A stretch of DNA of 64,000 nt from Clostridia bacterium (GCA_017515985.1 JAFWDV010000003.1:62001-126000); one strand, 5' to 3'; shown: positions 1 to 9,098, numbered from the stretch's first letter. Numbers and translations are program-made. Notes: generated by a model not told the origin, from the letters alone.

Positions 1-1
1 A

Positions 2-325
2 AAAGCGGGCTTTATTGAAAGACCATATATACCAAAAGAATGCAAACATAATGCTCATATGTACTACATAAAGGTGAAAGATATAGAAGAGAGAACAAAG
101 TTGATTTCGTTCTTGAAAGAAAATGACATACAAGCTGTTTTCCACTATGTTCCGTTGCATGCGTCTCCAGCAGGATTAAAATTTGGTAGATTTAATGGAG
201 AAGATAGATATACGACAAAAGAAAGCGATAGATTAGTTCGTCTACCTATGTATTACAATATGGCGAAAGAAGATGTAAACAAAGTAATTGAGAAGGTAAA
301 TGAATTTTATTTAAAAAGAAAGTAA
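2..325 (+). CDS. rffA: dTDP-4-amino-4,6-dideoxygalactose transaminase, C-terminal part
   Basis: The reading frame is already open at the window edge, so only the last 107 residues are visible. They contain the ending typical of the PLP-dependent RffA/WecE (DegT/DnrJ/EryC1) sugar transaminases: NAHMYYIKV, then FHYVPLHASPAG, then LVRLPMYYN. Family members transfer an amino group to a dTDP-4-keto-6-deoxyhexose, giving dTDP-4-amino-4,6-dideoxygalactose for surface glycans. The catalytic lysine and cofactor sites would lie upstream, outside the window. The gene is 15 nt before an ATP-grasp ligase, suggesting that the amino sugar is further acylated or conjugated. The internal ATG at 59 is not the real start, because homology runs through it. 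Confidence 0.8.
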   Translation, partial: KAGFIERPYIPKECKHNAHMYYIKVKDIEERTKLISFLKENDIQAVFHYVPLHASPAGLKFGRFNGEDRYTTKESDRLVRLPMYYNMAKEDVNKVIEKVNEFYLKRK

Positions 326-340
326 AAGGAAGAAAAATTA

Positions 341-1486
341 ATGAAAAAAATAGCAATAATTGGTGCAAACGATTTTCAAAATCCACTTATATTAAAAGCA
401 AAAGAACTTGGATATGAAACACATGTATTTGCATGGAAAGATGGTAGTGTTGGAGAAAAGACGGCAGACTTTTTTTATCCAATAAGTATTATTGAAAAAG
501 AAAAAATATTAGAAAAATGCAAAGAAATAGGTATTGACGGAATCACAACTATAGCTTCTGATTTAGCAACTGTAACAGTAACATATGTAGCAGAAAATAT
601 GGGTCTTTCAGGAAATTCAATAAAATGCTGTAATAAATCAACCAACAAATATTTTATGAGAAAAGCGATGCTTGAAGGTGGTATTTCAACCGTAAAGTTT
701 GCAAAAATATATGATGTAAATAAAATTGAAGAAACTGATAATATGAACTTTCCATTGATTGTAAAGCCAACAGACAGATCAGGAAGTAGGTCTATTACAA
801 AAGTAGGCAGCAAAGAAGAGTTAAAAGAAGCTATTAAAAGAGCTCAGAATGATGCTTTTGAAAATTGCGCTATTGTTGAAGAATACATAGATGGTAAAGA
901 ATATAGTGCTGAAGGAATTTCATATAAAGGGAGTCATAAATTTTTAACAATTACAGAAAAAAAGACTACAGGTGCACCTAATTTTATTGAAACTGGACAC
1001 ATAGAGCCAGCAAATGTATCTGATGAAATGAAACAAAAGATTTATACTGAACTTCGCAAAGCTTTTGATACATTAGAAATAACTAATGGAGCAACTCATT
1101 CTGAATTTAAAATCACACCTAATGGAGAAGTAAAAATAATTGAAATTGGTGCAAGAATGGGTGGTGATTGTATCGGTTCAGATTTAGTTCAGATATCAAC
1201 GGGATATGATTTTGTAAAGATGGTAATAGATGTTGCAATGGGAAATGAACCTGTATTTCAAAAGGTTTCAACGCCCAAAATATCTGCAATTAAATTTATT
1301 TTTAATAAAGACGATTTAGCTATGTATGAAAGAGCCAAAAAAGAAATTTCAGAATGCATTTATAGAGCAAGCAATATTGAAGATGTTGAATCTCACAAAG
1401 TAGTTGATAGCTCTTCAAGATTTGGATTTTACATATTAAGCACGGATAATTTTGATAAAATAAGGTGGCTTTTTGAAAATGAATGA
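341..1486 (+). CDS. ATP-grasp domain ligase
   Basis: This 381-residue protein has a pre-ATP-grasp domain in roughly residues 1-100 (start MKKIAIIGAND). The ATP-grasp core follows, with PLIVKPTDRSGSRSI near residue 137, EEYIDGKEYSAEG near 185, and the metal-binding segment EIGARMGGD near 267. Enzymes of this superfamily use ATP to activate a carboxylate and join it to an amine or thiol. Its position just after an amino-sugar transaminase suggests that it attaches an amino acid or other acid to the amino sugar or a glycan precursor; this is inference, and the substrate cannot be read from sequence. The 3' end overlaps the next gene by a few bases, indicating translational coupling. Confidence 0.8.
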   Translation: MKKIAIIGANDFQNPLILKAKELGYETHVFAWKDGSVGEKTADFFYPISIIEKEKILEKCKEIGIDGITTIASDLATVTVTYVAENMGLSGNSIKCCNKSTNKYFMRKAMLEGGISTVKFAKIYDVNKIEETDNMNFPLIVKPTDRSGSRSITKVGSKEELKEAIKRAQNDAFENCAIVEEYIDGKEYSAEGISYKGSHKFLTITEKKTTGAPNFIETGHIEPANVSDEMKQKIYTELRKAFDTLEITNGATHSEFKITPNGEVKIIEIGARMGGDCIGSDLVQISTGYDFVKMVIDVAMGNEPVFQKVSTPKISAIKFIFNKDDLAMYERAKKEISECIYRASNIEDVESHKVVDSSSRFGFYILSTDNFDKIRWLFENE

Positions 1487-1868
1487 GAAAATAGATGAAA
1501 AGAAGAAAATAAAAGATAACAAGAATCTGATAAAAAATATCTGCATACTCCAGACAATCATAATTGTGTATACCTTATCTACAGTAGCTGCTAAGTATGC
1601 ATCTGGAGAGCCTTTTTTTAGTTTTAAATTTTTCTTGTTTTATGGAATAGAAATATTTATTTTGGGGATATATGCAATATTATGGCAACAAATAATAAAG
1701 AAATTTGAAATATCAGTTGCGTACGCTAATAGAGCAATGGCTCTTCTATGGTCTATTGTGTGGGCAACAATATTTTTCAAAGAAAATATAACTGTAAAAA
1801 ATGTAATAGGAGTAATAATTGTAATAATAGGTACAATTATAGTAAATAAAGATGATAGTTCAAAGTAG
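1479..1868 (+). CDS. EamA-like small membrane protein, first half of a pair
   Basis: The 129-residue protein has about four hydrophobic segments (start near ICILQTIIIVYTLSTVAAKY, end near VIGVIIVIIGTIIVN) and the EamA/small-multidrug-resistance pattern AYANRAMALLWSIVW. It is half the length of a normal ten-helix EamA transporter. A TTG codon at 1473 is an alternative start, but AAGGTGG at 1462-1468 sits 10 nt before the ATG at 1479, so ATG is preferred. It overlaps both its neighbours. Small paired EamA proteins such as ArnE/ArnF flip polyprenyl-phosphate sugars; that role fits this glycan locus but is inferred. Confidence 0.7.
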   Translation: MNEKIDEKKKIKDNKNLIKNICILQTIIIVYTLSTVAAKYASGEPFFSFKFFLFYGIEIFILGIYAILWQQIIKKFEISVAYANRAMALLWSIVWATIFFKENITVKNVIGVIIVIIGTIIVNKDDSSK

Positions 1869-2190
1869 TTTAATATTAATAATGTCTGTTTTTATTGCAA
1901 CATGTTCTCAAATATTATTGAAGAAGAGCTCAGATATAAAATATGAATCGATAATACGAGAGTACTTAAATTGGAGAGTAATTGTTGGGTATGGAATGAT
2001 GATAGTTTCAACCATCCTAACGATTATTGCATTTAGAAATTTGGATTATAAATATGGACCAATATTGGAGTCGGTCGGATACATATTTATAATGTTTTTA
2101 GGAAGGTGGTTTTTGAAAGAAAAAATCACTAAAAATAAGATTATTGGAAATGCATTAATCCTTGCAGGGATTATTGTATTTTATGTATAA
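1852..2190 (+). CDS. EamA-like small membrane protein, second half of a pair
   Basis: The 112-residue protein has four predicted membrane segments. The ending is a typical EamA C-terminal motif: YGPILESVGYIFIMFLGRWF, then KIIGNALILAGIIVFYV. It overlaps the preceding EamA-like gene by 17 nt, so the two are probably made together and act as a heterodimer, as in ArnE/ArnF or paired SMR proteins. Known members of such pairs move undecaprenyl-phosphate-linked sugars or small cations. Given the amino-sugar genes upstream, flipping of a lipid-linked sugar is the best guess, but the substrate is unknown. A hairpin terminator begins 24 nt downstream. Confidence 0.7.
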   Translation: MIVQSSLILIMSVFIATCSQILLKKSSDIKYESIIREYLNWRVIVGYGMMIVSTILTIIAFRNLDYKYGPILESVGYIFIMFLGRWFLKEKITKNKIIGNALILAGIIVFYV

Positions 2191-2213
2191 AAAATTAAAT
2201 AAATGAAAAGGTG

Positions 2214-2244
2214 AAAATTCTCAAAATTTCATTGAGAATTTTTT
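2214..2244 (+). terminator. rho-independent-type terminator after the EamA pair
   Basis: An 11-bp perfect stem (AAAATTCTCAA at 2214-2224, TTGAGAATTTT at 2232-2242) with a 7-nt loop ends in a T-run. It is GC-poor. It separates the transaminase/ligase/EamA genes from the glycosyltransferase that follows. Confidence 0.65.
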
Positions 2245-2324
2245 GTATTATGTCCATTAAAAGGTTTACAAAAAAGGCTTTTTATGAAATAATACAAAAA
2301 ATGTGGGAGGTAGTCGAAATAAAG

Positions 2325-3299
2325 ATGCAAGAAGAAAAAATTGATGTATTGATGGCAACATATAACACAAACATAGATTTTTTAAAAATGCAAATAGATA
2401 GTTTGTTAAATCAAACATACAAAGAAATAAATATAATTATAAGCGATGATGCCTCAACACATGAGGATACAAAAAATACACTAAAAGAGTATTTAAAAAA
2501 AGATAATAGAATACAAGTTTTTTTTAATGAAAAAAATTTAGGCTATGTAAAAAACTTTGAATTTTTACTTGAGAAATCTAAAGCAAACTATATAATGTTT
2601 TGCGATCATGATGATATATGGTATAATAACAAAGTTGATATGATGTATAAAAAAATTGTTGAAACCAAAACAGATTTAGTATACTGTAATGCGAGACAAA
2701 TTGACAAAGATGGAAAAGTTTTACAAGAAAGTTACATAGACTACAAACATTTACCAAAAATAAATGGTAAAAATTGCATATTGGCTTGCTCAAGGCACAT
2801 TGCAATAGGATGCTCTCAAATGTTTACAAAAAATATAAAGGAGCAGATGATTCCATATAAAAAAAGCGTTATAGCTCATGACTGGATAAATATGTATTTA
2901 GCAACGCTTGCAAATGGCGTAGCATATATTGATGAACCACTATTTGATTATAGACTACATGAAGAAAATGAATTTGGTGGTAGAAGTTTAAATCAGAATC
3001 TAAATAGATGGAAAAAACAATATGGAAACACTTATAAAGCCTACAGCAAATACAGAAATTGGGCTATTACAGATACTTTCTATAATGGAAGTAAAATGTG
3101 CGATGAGTATGTACATATAGATGTTAATGATAAGATTTTAAATTATTATGAAAAGATAATAGAGACGAAGGTTTTTAATATTCATTTTTTAAAATATTTT
3201 AAATATCTTGGATTTAATGGAATAAAAAGCAGGGCTTTGAAGGAAATAGTTTTATTTCATATGCCTTTGCTAGGATTTATGAAATTTAAGTTAAGGTGA
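2325..3299 (+). CDS. family 2 glycosyltransferase (rhamnosyltransferase-like)
   Basis: This 324-residue GT-A enzyme has the start DVLMATYN, the nucleotide-binding SDDAS, NLGYVKNFEFLL, and the metal-binding DHDDIW. It continues with VIAHDWINMY and YRLHEEN, as in RgpB/WfgS-type rhamnosyltransferases. It probably transfers a deoxysugar from dTDP-rhamnose to a lipid-linked acceptor on the cytoplasmic face. The open frame extends upstream to a GTG at 2211, but that region contains the terminator hairpin. The ATG at 2325, preceded by GGGAGG 14 nt upstream, starts the conserved domain cleanly. It lies 13 nt before the ABC permease gene. Confidence 0.8.
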   Translation: MQEEKIDVLMATYNTNIDFLKMQIDSLLNQTYKEINIIISDDASTHEDTKNTLKEYLKKDNRIQVFFNEKNLGYVKNFEFLLEKSKANYIMFCDHDDIWYNNKVDMMYKKIVETKTDLVYCNARQIDKDGKVLQESYIDYKHLPKINGKNCILACSRHIAIGCSQMFTKNIKEQMIPYKKSVIAHDWINMYLATLANGVAYIDEPLFDYRLHEENEFGGRSLNQNLNRWKKQYGNTYKAYSKYRNWAITDTFYNGSKMCDEYVHIDVNDKILNYYEKIIETKVFNIHFLKYFKYLGFNGIKSRALKEIVLFHMPLLGFMKFKLR

Positions 3300-3312
3300 T
3301 TAGGAGATAACA

Positions 3313-4104
3313 ATGGAGTTTATTAAAAGTGTATGGAAAAACAAAAGATTGATATGGCAATTAGGAAAAAATGACTTTAAAAATAGATTTGCCAATACAA
3401 GTTTAGGCGCAATATGGGGATTTCTACAACCTTTTATTTTTATGTTAACATATGCAATTGTATTTCAATTCATACTAAAAACAGGTAGTAGTGGAAATAA
3501 TCCATATGCTGTATGGTTTTTTCCAGGGATGGCAATGTGGCAATGGATAAACGATGCAATAATGTCTTCAAGCAATTCAATTAGAACGTATAGTTATCTT
3601 GTTAAAAAAGTAGTATTTAATGTTGATGCAATTCCAGTTATTTCAATAGTATCTTCTAGTTTTGTAGGTGTTTTTTTAATAATTATAGCTATAGGAATTT
3701 GTATTGTATACAGATATGTTCCTAATGTTCTACTAGTTTTTTATACAATATTTGCAACATTTTGTTTTATTATTGCAATGACAAGATTTACATCTGCAAT
3801 TACTACTATTGTTCCGGATTTTTCAAATTTATTAGGTATTTCAATGCAACTATTTTTTTGGTTTACCCCGGTAATATGGAATCTAGCAATGTTAGAAGGA
3901 CATAATACTATTACAAAGATAATGCAATGTATGCCATTTACATACTTGGTTACATCGTTTAGGGAATGTTTTATTGATGAAAATATAGTATTTGCTAATC
4001 ATGGATTGTATACAATTGTTTTTTGGGTAATAACGATTATTTTGTTTCTTTGGGGAAATTCAATATTTAAAAGAACCAAAAAAGATTTTGCAGATGTTTT
4101 ATAG
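3313..4104 (+). CDS. polysaccharide ABC exporter, permease (Wzm/RgpC-type)
   Basis: The 263-residue protein has six predicted membrane helices and the ABC-2 permease layout of Wzm, RgpC and TagG. The N-terminal amphipathic stretch (KNDFKNRFANTSLGAIWGFL) leads into helix 1, followed by AVWFFPGMAMWQW and FWFTPVIW. It forms the membrane channel for exporting a completed lipid-linked polysaccharide. The start is supported by AGGAG at 3302-3306. The next gene, 14 nt downstream, is the matching ATPase, so the two form one transporter unit. Confidence 0.9.
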   Translation: MEFIKSVWKNKRLIWQLGKNDFKNRFANTSLGAIWGFLQPFIFMLTYAIVFQFILKTGSSGNNPYAVWFFPGMAMWQWINDAIMSSSNSIRTYSYLVKKVVFNVDAIPVISIVSSSFVGVFLIIIAIGICIVYRYVPNVLLVFYTIFATFCFIIAMTRFTSAITTIVPDFSNLLGISMQLFFWFTPVIWNLAMLEGHNTITKIMQCMPFTYLVTSFRECFIDENIVFANHGLYTIVFWVITIILFLWGNSIFKRTKKDFADVL

Positions 4105-4118
4105 TAATGGAGGGCAAT

Positions 4119-5402
4119 GTGAAAGATAATCAAAATGTTATTGAAATTACAAATTTAGAAAAAAAATATAAAATGTACAATAGAAAAAAAGATAGATTGT
4201 TTGAAGCACTTATTCCTGGGGCGAATAGACACACAGATTTTATTGCAATTGATAATTTGAATTTAAATATAAGAAGAGGCGAGATTCTTGGAATACTTGG
4301 AAAAAATGGAGCAGGAAAATCTACGCTATTAAAAATGATAACTGGTGTTGTTGCTCCAAATTCTGGTTCTTTAATTGTAAATGGAAAGATAAGTTCATTG
4401 TTAGAGCTTGGTACAGCATTTAATATGGAGCTGACTGGAGAAGAGAATATATATCAACATGGTCAAGTGATGGGTTTAACGAATGAAGAAATTGAAAAGA
4501 CAAAACAGGATATTATTGATTTTGCTGATATAGGAAATCACTTATATCAACCAGTAAAGACGTATTCTTCAGGTATGTTTGCAAGATTAGCTTTTGCTTG
4601 TGCAATAAATGTTGATCCAGATATTCTTATTGTTGATGAAGTTTTATCTGTGGGCGATATGGCTTTTCAGTTAAAATGTTTTAAAAAGTTCCAACAGTTT
4701 AAAGAAAAAGGAAAAACAATTTTATTTGTTACTCATAATGTAGGTGATGTATTAGAGAATTGTAATAGAGCAATTATACTTGACCATGGCAAAAAAATTT
4801 TTGATGGTGAAACAAAAGAAGGTGTTGAAACATACAAAAAACTAATTACGGGAATGCTAGAGAAAGAAAAGCAAAAAAGCAAAACTGTTTTACAACGAGA
4901 TAATACTGAAAAAAATTTATGGAAAAATAACTTTAACCTTAATCCAGATGTAATTATTTATGGAAACAAGGAAGCTGAAATATATGACTTTGGAATTTTT
5001 AATATAAAAGGGGAGTTTAATCCAGTTATAAATAACGATGAAGAAGTAGTTATAAAGATTAAATCTAAATTCAATAAGGAAGTAGAATGTCCAACTTTCT
5101 CAATGACAATAAAAGATTTTTTAGGTAAAGAGATGTGTGGTACAAACACAAATATGCAGAAAATATATACTGGAAAATGTATTCCAGGAAAGAAATATTT
5201 ATGTGAATTTAAACAAAAAATTAGGTTAGCTCCAGGTAAATATACGTTATCACTTAGTTGTAGCAAGTATGGTATAAATGGAGAATTAATACCAATAAAT
5301 AGAAATTATGACGTTTTAATATTTGAAATATTGTCGAAAAAACCTGTTGTAGGATATTACGAGGTTGATTCAGAAGTAAAATTTTCTGAAATTGACGAAT
5401 AA
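4119..5402 (+). CDS. polysaccharide ABC exporter, ATPase with C-terminal domain (Wzt/RgpD-type)
   Basis: The nucleotide-binding domain has Walker A GKNGAGKST near residue 60, signature YSSGMFARLAFA near 150, Walker B ILIVDEVLSVGD near 168 and the switch histidine in FVTHN. From about residue 245 there is an extra beta-rich domain, as in Wzt proteins, where it can recognise the finished glycan. Two starts are possible: ATG at 4107 with no clear ribosome site, or GTG at 4119 five nt after GGAGG; the GTG is preferred. It partners the permease directly upstream. The C-terminal domain suggests a capped or terminated polymer is selected for export, which is inference. Confidence 0.88.
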   Translation: MKDNQNVIEITNLEKKYKMYNRKKDRLFEALIPGANRHTDFIAIDNLNLNIRRGEILGILGKNGAGKSTLLKMITGVVAPNSGSLIVNGKISSLLELGTAFNMELTGEENIYQHGQVMGLTNEEIEKTKQDIIDFADIGNHLYQPVKTYSSGMFARLAFACAINVDPDILIVDEVLSVGDMAFQLKCFKKFQQFKEKGKTILFVTHNVGDVLENCNRAIILDHGKKIFDGETKEGVETYKKLITGMLEKEKQKSKTVLQRDNTEKNLWKNNFNLNPDVIIYGNKEAEIYDFGIFNIKGEFNPVINNDEEVVIKIKSKFNKEVECPTFSMTIKDFLGKEMCGTNTNMQKIYTGKCIPGKKYLCEFKQKIRLAPGKYTLSLSCSKYGINGELIPINRNYDVLIFEILSKKPVVGYYEVDSEVKFSEIDE

Positions 5403-5413
5403 GAGGAGTTTTT

Positions 5414-7447
5414 ATGAAGGAAGAATTACATCTTTTTATTATATGGGAAAATGCCAGAAATATGCAAGATGAAATTATTGAAGATATAAGAAATAATTTT
5501 ACTATAGTCAATATTTATGAAATTGAATGGGATAAATCAAAGTTTTCAAATAATTTAACCAGATTTTATGGAACAAATTTACCAAAAGGTAGCCATAAAG
5601 AAAAACATTGTGGAAATGGCGGTTTTATACTGATACTTGTAAAAGATGGCAATCCAGTTTATGCTAAAAGGGAAACTTCAAAAGGGGAAAAAATTGTAAA
5701 TACAAATATTTTTGATAAGAAGGAACAGTATAGGACATTAACTGGTGGAGGCCACAAAATTCATGCAACTAATAATACTAGTGAAACAAACCACGACATA
5801 ACACTGTTATTAGGAATGAATACAGATGAATTTTTAGATAAAAACAAACAAAAAATATGGGATGGTAGTATAAAAAAAATAAGTTCAAATCTAATAGGTT
5901 GTGACGGATGGAAATCAGTACAGGAAATGTTTTACGTACTGAATAATTGCGTAAATTATGCAATATTAAGAAATTATGAAAGTTTACCAGATGAAATATA
6001 TAACAACAATCACAATGATATTGATATTATTTGCGATTCAAAGGAGGAAACAGCATATATTCTAAACGCAGCTCCAGTTTTTATGGAAGATTATAGAGTT
6101 CATTATAGAACAACTGTTAATAATCAGTCGGCTAACTTCGATTTAAGACATGTAGGCGACAATTATTATTGCAGTAAGATGGAACGAGATATACTAAATA
6201 GACGTATATACAATTCAAAGGGATTCTATACTTTAAATAATGAAGATCATTTTTATACTTTAGTATATCATGCACTTATACAAAAGTTGGATTTTGCAAA
6301 AGACTACAAGGATAAATTAATAAAAATGAATATAGAAAATATAAATGAAGATTCTACACTTGATGAATATGCTAGTATTTTAAAAAAATGGATGCTACGT
6401 AATGATTATATAGTTGTTAGACCAGAAGATAAATCTGTTATTTTTAATGAAATTATGCTTGACTATTTTATACCATTCTTTTATTGCAATGAAAAGACAA
6501 TAGATATTGTTATGGCTACATACAATGGTGAAAAATATATACGCAAGCAACTAGATAGTATATTGAATCAAACATATACAAATTTTAGATTACTGATTTC
6601 TGATGATGCTTCAACTGATGATACAGTTAATATTATTCAAGAGTATCAAGAGAAAGATATGAGGATTAAGCTATTTATTCAGCCGTCAAATGTAGGTGTG
6701 AAAAAGAATTTTGAATTTTTATTAAGAAAGGTAGAAAGCAATTTATATGCTTTAGCTGATCAAGATGATATTTGGTTACCAGAAAAACTCGAAAAATGTG
6801 TTATAAAAATGCAAGAAGATAATTCTGATTTGGTATTTAGTGATTTAAAGTTAATTAATGAAGATGATAACATTATTTCCGGTTCATTTTGGAATACAAA
6901 AAAATTTGATAAAAAAATAAAAAAAGATAAAAGATATAATGGTTTATTGTTGAATAATTACATAACTGGTTGTACAATTTTGTCAAAAAAGACTTTTTTA
7001 AATAATATATTACCTATACCGGATGAATCAAAGTATATGTTACATGACTACTGGATAGCTGTAGTTGTGAGTCAAAACGGAATTATTTCAAAAATTGAAG
7101 AGCCTTTAGTTATGTATAGACAACATGCAGAAAATCAGGTAGGATGTAAAACTGTAAGTAAAAATTTTAATAGTATGAAAGACATAAGATCCCTTTTCAT
7201 AGACGTGAAAATTCAACAATATACAGTTTATACAAAGAATGACCAGATTTTTAATAATGAAACTAACAAAATTAATATGAATGCTTTAAAGTATTTTCAA
7301 AGCTTAAAAAACAAAAAGAGATTTAATTTTAAAAATTGGGGATTATTTTATAATTTGTATAAATATGAGAATGTAAAATATTTTATTGCAAATTTTATAA
7401 TTCTTAATGTTCCAATTATAGCTAGATTAATTTACAAAAGGAGATGA
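5414..7447 (+). CDS. three-part protein: unknown N-domain, nucleotidyltransferase-like domain, GT2
   Basis: This 677-residue fusion has three parts. Residues 1-140 are an unrecognised domain with GGGHKIHATNNTSETNHDI near the end. Residues about 170-300 carry LRNYESLP and HNDIDII, which resembles a nucleotidyltransferase fold, but this is only a motif-level impression. From about 362 there is a standard GT2 domain: VMATYNGEKYI, SDDASTDDT, DQDDIW and HDYWIAV. The GT2 part resembles rhamnosyltransferases. It follows the ABC exporter directly (SD GAGGAG) and overlaps the next gene by 4 nt (ATGA), so it belongs to the same operon. The N-terminal parts could modify or cap the chain; no function is claimed. 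Confidence 0.75.
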   Translation: MKEELHLFIIWENARNMQDEIIEDIRNNFTIVNIYEIEWDKSKFSNNLTRFYGTNLPKGSHKEKHCGNGGFILILVKDGNPVYAKRETSKGEKIVNTNIFDKKEQYRTLTGGGHKIHATNNTSETNHDITLLLGMNTDEFLDKNKQKIWDGSIKKISSNLIGCDGWKSVQEMFYVLNNCVNYAILRNYESLPDEIYNNNHNDIDIICDSKEETAYILNAAPVFMEDYRVHYRTTVNNQSANFDLRHVGDNYYCSKMERDILNRRIYNSKGFYTLNNEDHFYTLVYHALIQKLDFAKDYKDKLIKMNIENINEDSTLDEYASILKKWMLRNDYIVVRPEDKSVIFNEIMLDYFIPFFYCNEKTIDIVMATYNGEKYIRKQLDSILNQTYTNFRLLISDDASTDDTVNIIQEYQEKDMRIKLFIQPSNVGVKKNFEFLLRKVESNLYALADQDDIWLPEKLEKCVIKMQEDNSDLVFSDLKLINEDDNIISGSFWNTKKFDKKIKKDKRYNGLLLNNYITGCTILSKKTFLNNILPIPDESKYMLHDYWIAVVVSQNGIISKIEEPLVMYRQHAENQVGCKTVSKNFNSMKDIRSLFIDVKIQQYTVYTKNDQIFNNETNKINMNALKYFQSLKNKKRFNFKNWGLFYNLYKYENVKYFIANFIILNVPIIARLIYKRR

Positions 7448-9096
7448 ATTCAATTATGACTTCACAATTTAATATTCTGAAATGGTATTCTTTTGAAAGA
7501 AAAGCAAAAATATACGAACTGCATAAGGGGACAAGCATATTTAAAGATAGCAATATGGAGCTTGATGTAACGTCATGCTGTTATAAAAATTTTAAAATTG
7601 ATGGAAAGTATGATTATATTACTTTAATTGGCACATATGAATATGCACCATTGATGGTAAATTTGCCAAATCCATATGTAGAATTGCTAAAAAAATTGAA
7701 ATCTCATTTAAATGAAAATGGTAAATTATTACTAGCTATAGATAACAGAATTGGTGTAAAATATTTAGTAGGTGGAAGGTCGGAATTATATCATAAAATA
7801 TTTGAGGGGATAGAGAGCTGTATATGTAATACTTTGCCTAATTTATTGACAAAAAACGAAATAATAACACAAATTAATAGTGCTGGTTATAATTTTTATA
7901 AATTTTATTATCCGTTACCGGATTATAAAAATACAAGTGTTATTTATTCAGACCAATATCTACCAAAATCAAATCATAGTAAAATAAAATATCCAGCAAA
8001 ATATGATAAAGGTAGTATTATTTTGTATAGTGAAGAAAAAGCAATAAAACAAATTTGTAATGCAGGATTATTTGATAATTTGACAAATTCATTCTTGGTT
8101 GAATTATCTAATAATAACTTGTTGAGTAAAACAAAGTTTGTAAGCTACAATACATATAGAAAGTGTAAGTATCAAACAATTTTAACAATAGAAAGTGATA
8201 AGGTTCAAAAAGTTGCAGCAAATAGTATTTCACAAAAACATATTGACGAAATAGGATGGAATATCACGAAACTTAAGGAGCTAGATTTTAATATTGTAGA
8301 TCAGTATGCTAATGGTAAAATAGAAAGTGAATATGTACAGTTTGAAGAATTAGATAAGCAAATTGTGACACTAATTCAAAATAATAAAATCGATGAATCA
8401 ATAAAATTAATTAGTTCGTGGTATACCTACATCAGCGACAGGTTGCACAAACAAAACGAGAACAATGAAAATATATTTAGGCATTTTAAAATAGATATAC
8501 CAGAATCAATAAAAAGTGAATTAATATTTGTGAAGGAAGGTTTTATTGATTTATCTTTTGAAAATACTTTTTTTTATGATGATTATATGTTTTATGATCA
8601 AGAATGGTATTACGAAAATGTCCCTTTGCAATTTATATTATACAGAGCAATTAGTAATTTATATATATATCATTGTCAAGATATAGAAAAAGAAATAAGT
8701 AAAGATGAAATGTTAAAAAAATTTGGAATTGATATATATTTGAATTATTTCACTAAACTCGAAGTAGCTATTCAAGCTGAAATATTGGATAATAACGCAA
8801 TTGAGAAAAATAATGAGAATTTGATATTTTGTAATATAGAACAACTAAGGGCAAAAGAAAAAGATGTTGAAATATTAGCTAAGAGAAATGAAGAGCTGAA
8901 AAATGAGGTTTCTTATTTGGAAAGTGATTATAAAAAGCTAGCCAAGGAGCGCTCTGATTTGGAGAATAATTATAAGTCCTTGCAAAGTCAAAAAGAAAAT
9001 ATAGAGATTCAATATCAAAGATTATTGGATGAATATAATAATTCAAGAGGTTGGAAAATAATAAAGCAAGTTAGAAAAATAGTTGGAAAGGGTTAA
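7444..9096 (+). CDS. methyltransferase-like protein with missing SAM loop and C-terminal coiled coil
   Basis: Residues 50-170 match the later part of a class I methyltransferase found in rhamnan-type clusters: YDYITLIGTYEYAP, LKSHLNENGKLLLAIDNRIG, and FYYPLPDYK. The region where the glycine-rich SAM-binding motif I should lie (around residue 20) reads WYSFERKAKIYELHKG and appears about 25 residues short. Catalysis is therefore doubtful. Residues about 470-535 form a heptad-rich coiled coil (ELKNEVSYLESDYKKLAKE), ending in NSRGWKIIKQVRK, a tail common in glycan-assembly proteins. The first ATG overlaps the previous stop; ATG at 7456 is an alternative, 12 nt after AAAGGAG. It may be a scaffold or a chain-length regulator. 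Confidence 0.65.
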   Translation: MNSIMTSQFNILKWYSFERKAKIYELHKGTSIFKDSNMELDVTSCCYKNFKIDGKYDYITLIGTYEYAPLMVNLPNPYVELLKKLKSHLNENGKLLLAIDNRIGVKYLVGGRSELYHKIFEGIESCICNTLPNLLTKNEIITQINSAGYNFYKFYYPLPDYKNTSVIYSDQYLPKSNHSKIKYPAKYDKGSIILYSEEKAIKQICNAGLFDNLTNSFLVELSNNNLLSKTKFVSYNTYRKCKYQTILTIESDKVQKVAANSISQKHIDEIGWNITKLKELDFNIVDQYANGKIESEYVQFEELDKQIVTLIQNNKIDESIKLISSWYTYISDRLHKQNENNENIFRHFKIDIPESIKSELIFVKEGFIDLSFENTFFYDDYMFYDQEWYYENVPLQFILYRAISNLYIYHCQDIEKEISKDEMLKKFGIDIYLNYFTKLEVAIQAEILDNNAIEKNNENLIFCNIEQLRAKEKDVEILAKRNEELKNEVSYLESDYKKLAKERSDLENNYKSLQSQKENIEIQYQRLLDEYNNSRGWKIIKQVRKIVGKG

Positions 9097-9098
9097 GT

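Noticed and set aside
2211-2324. N-terminal extension of the GT2 protein from GTG at 2211
   Set aside because: The region contains a terminator hairpin and has no conserved sequence; the domain starts right after the ATG at 2325.
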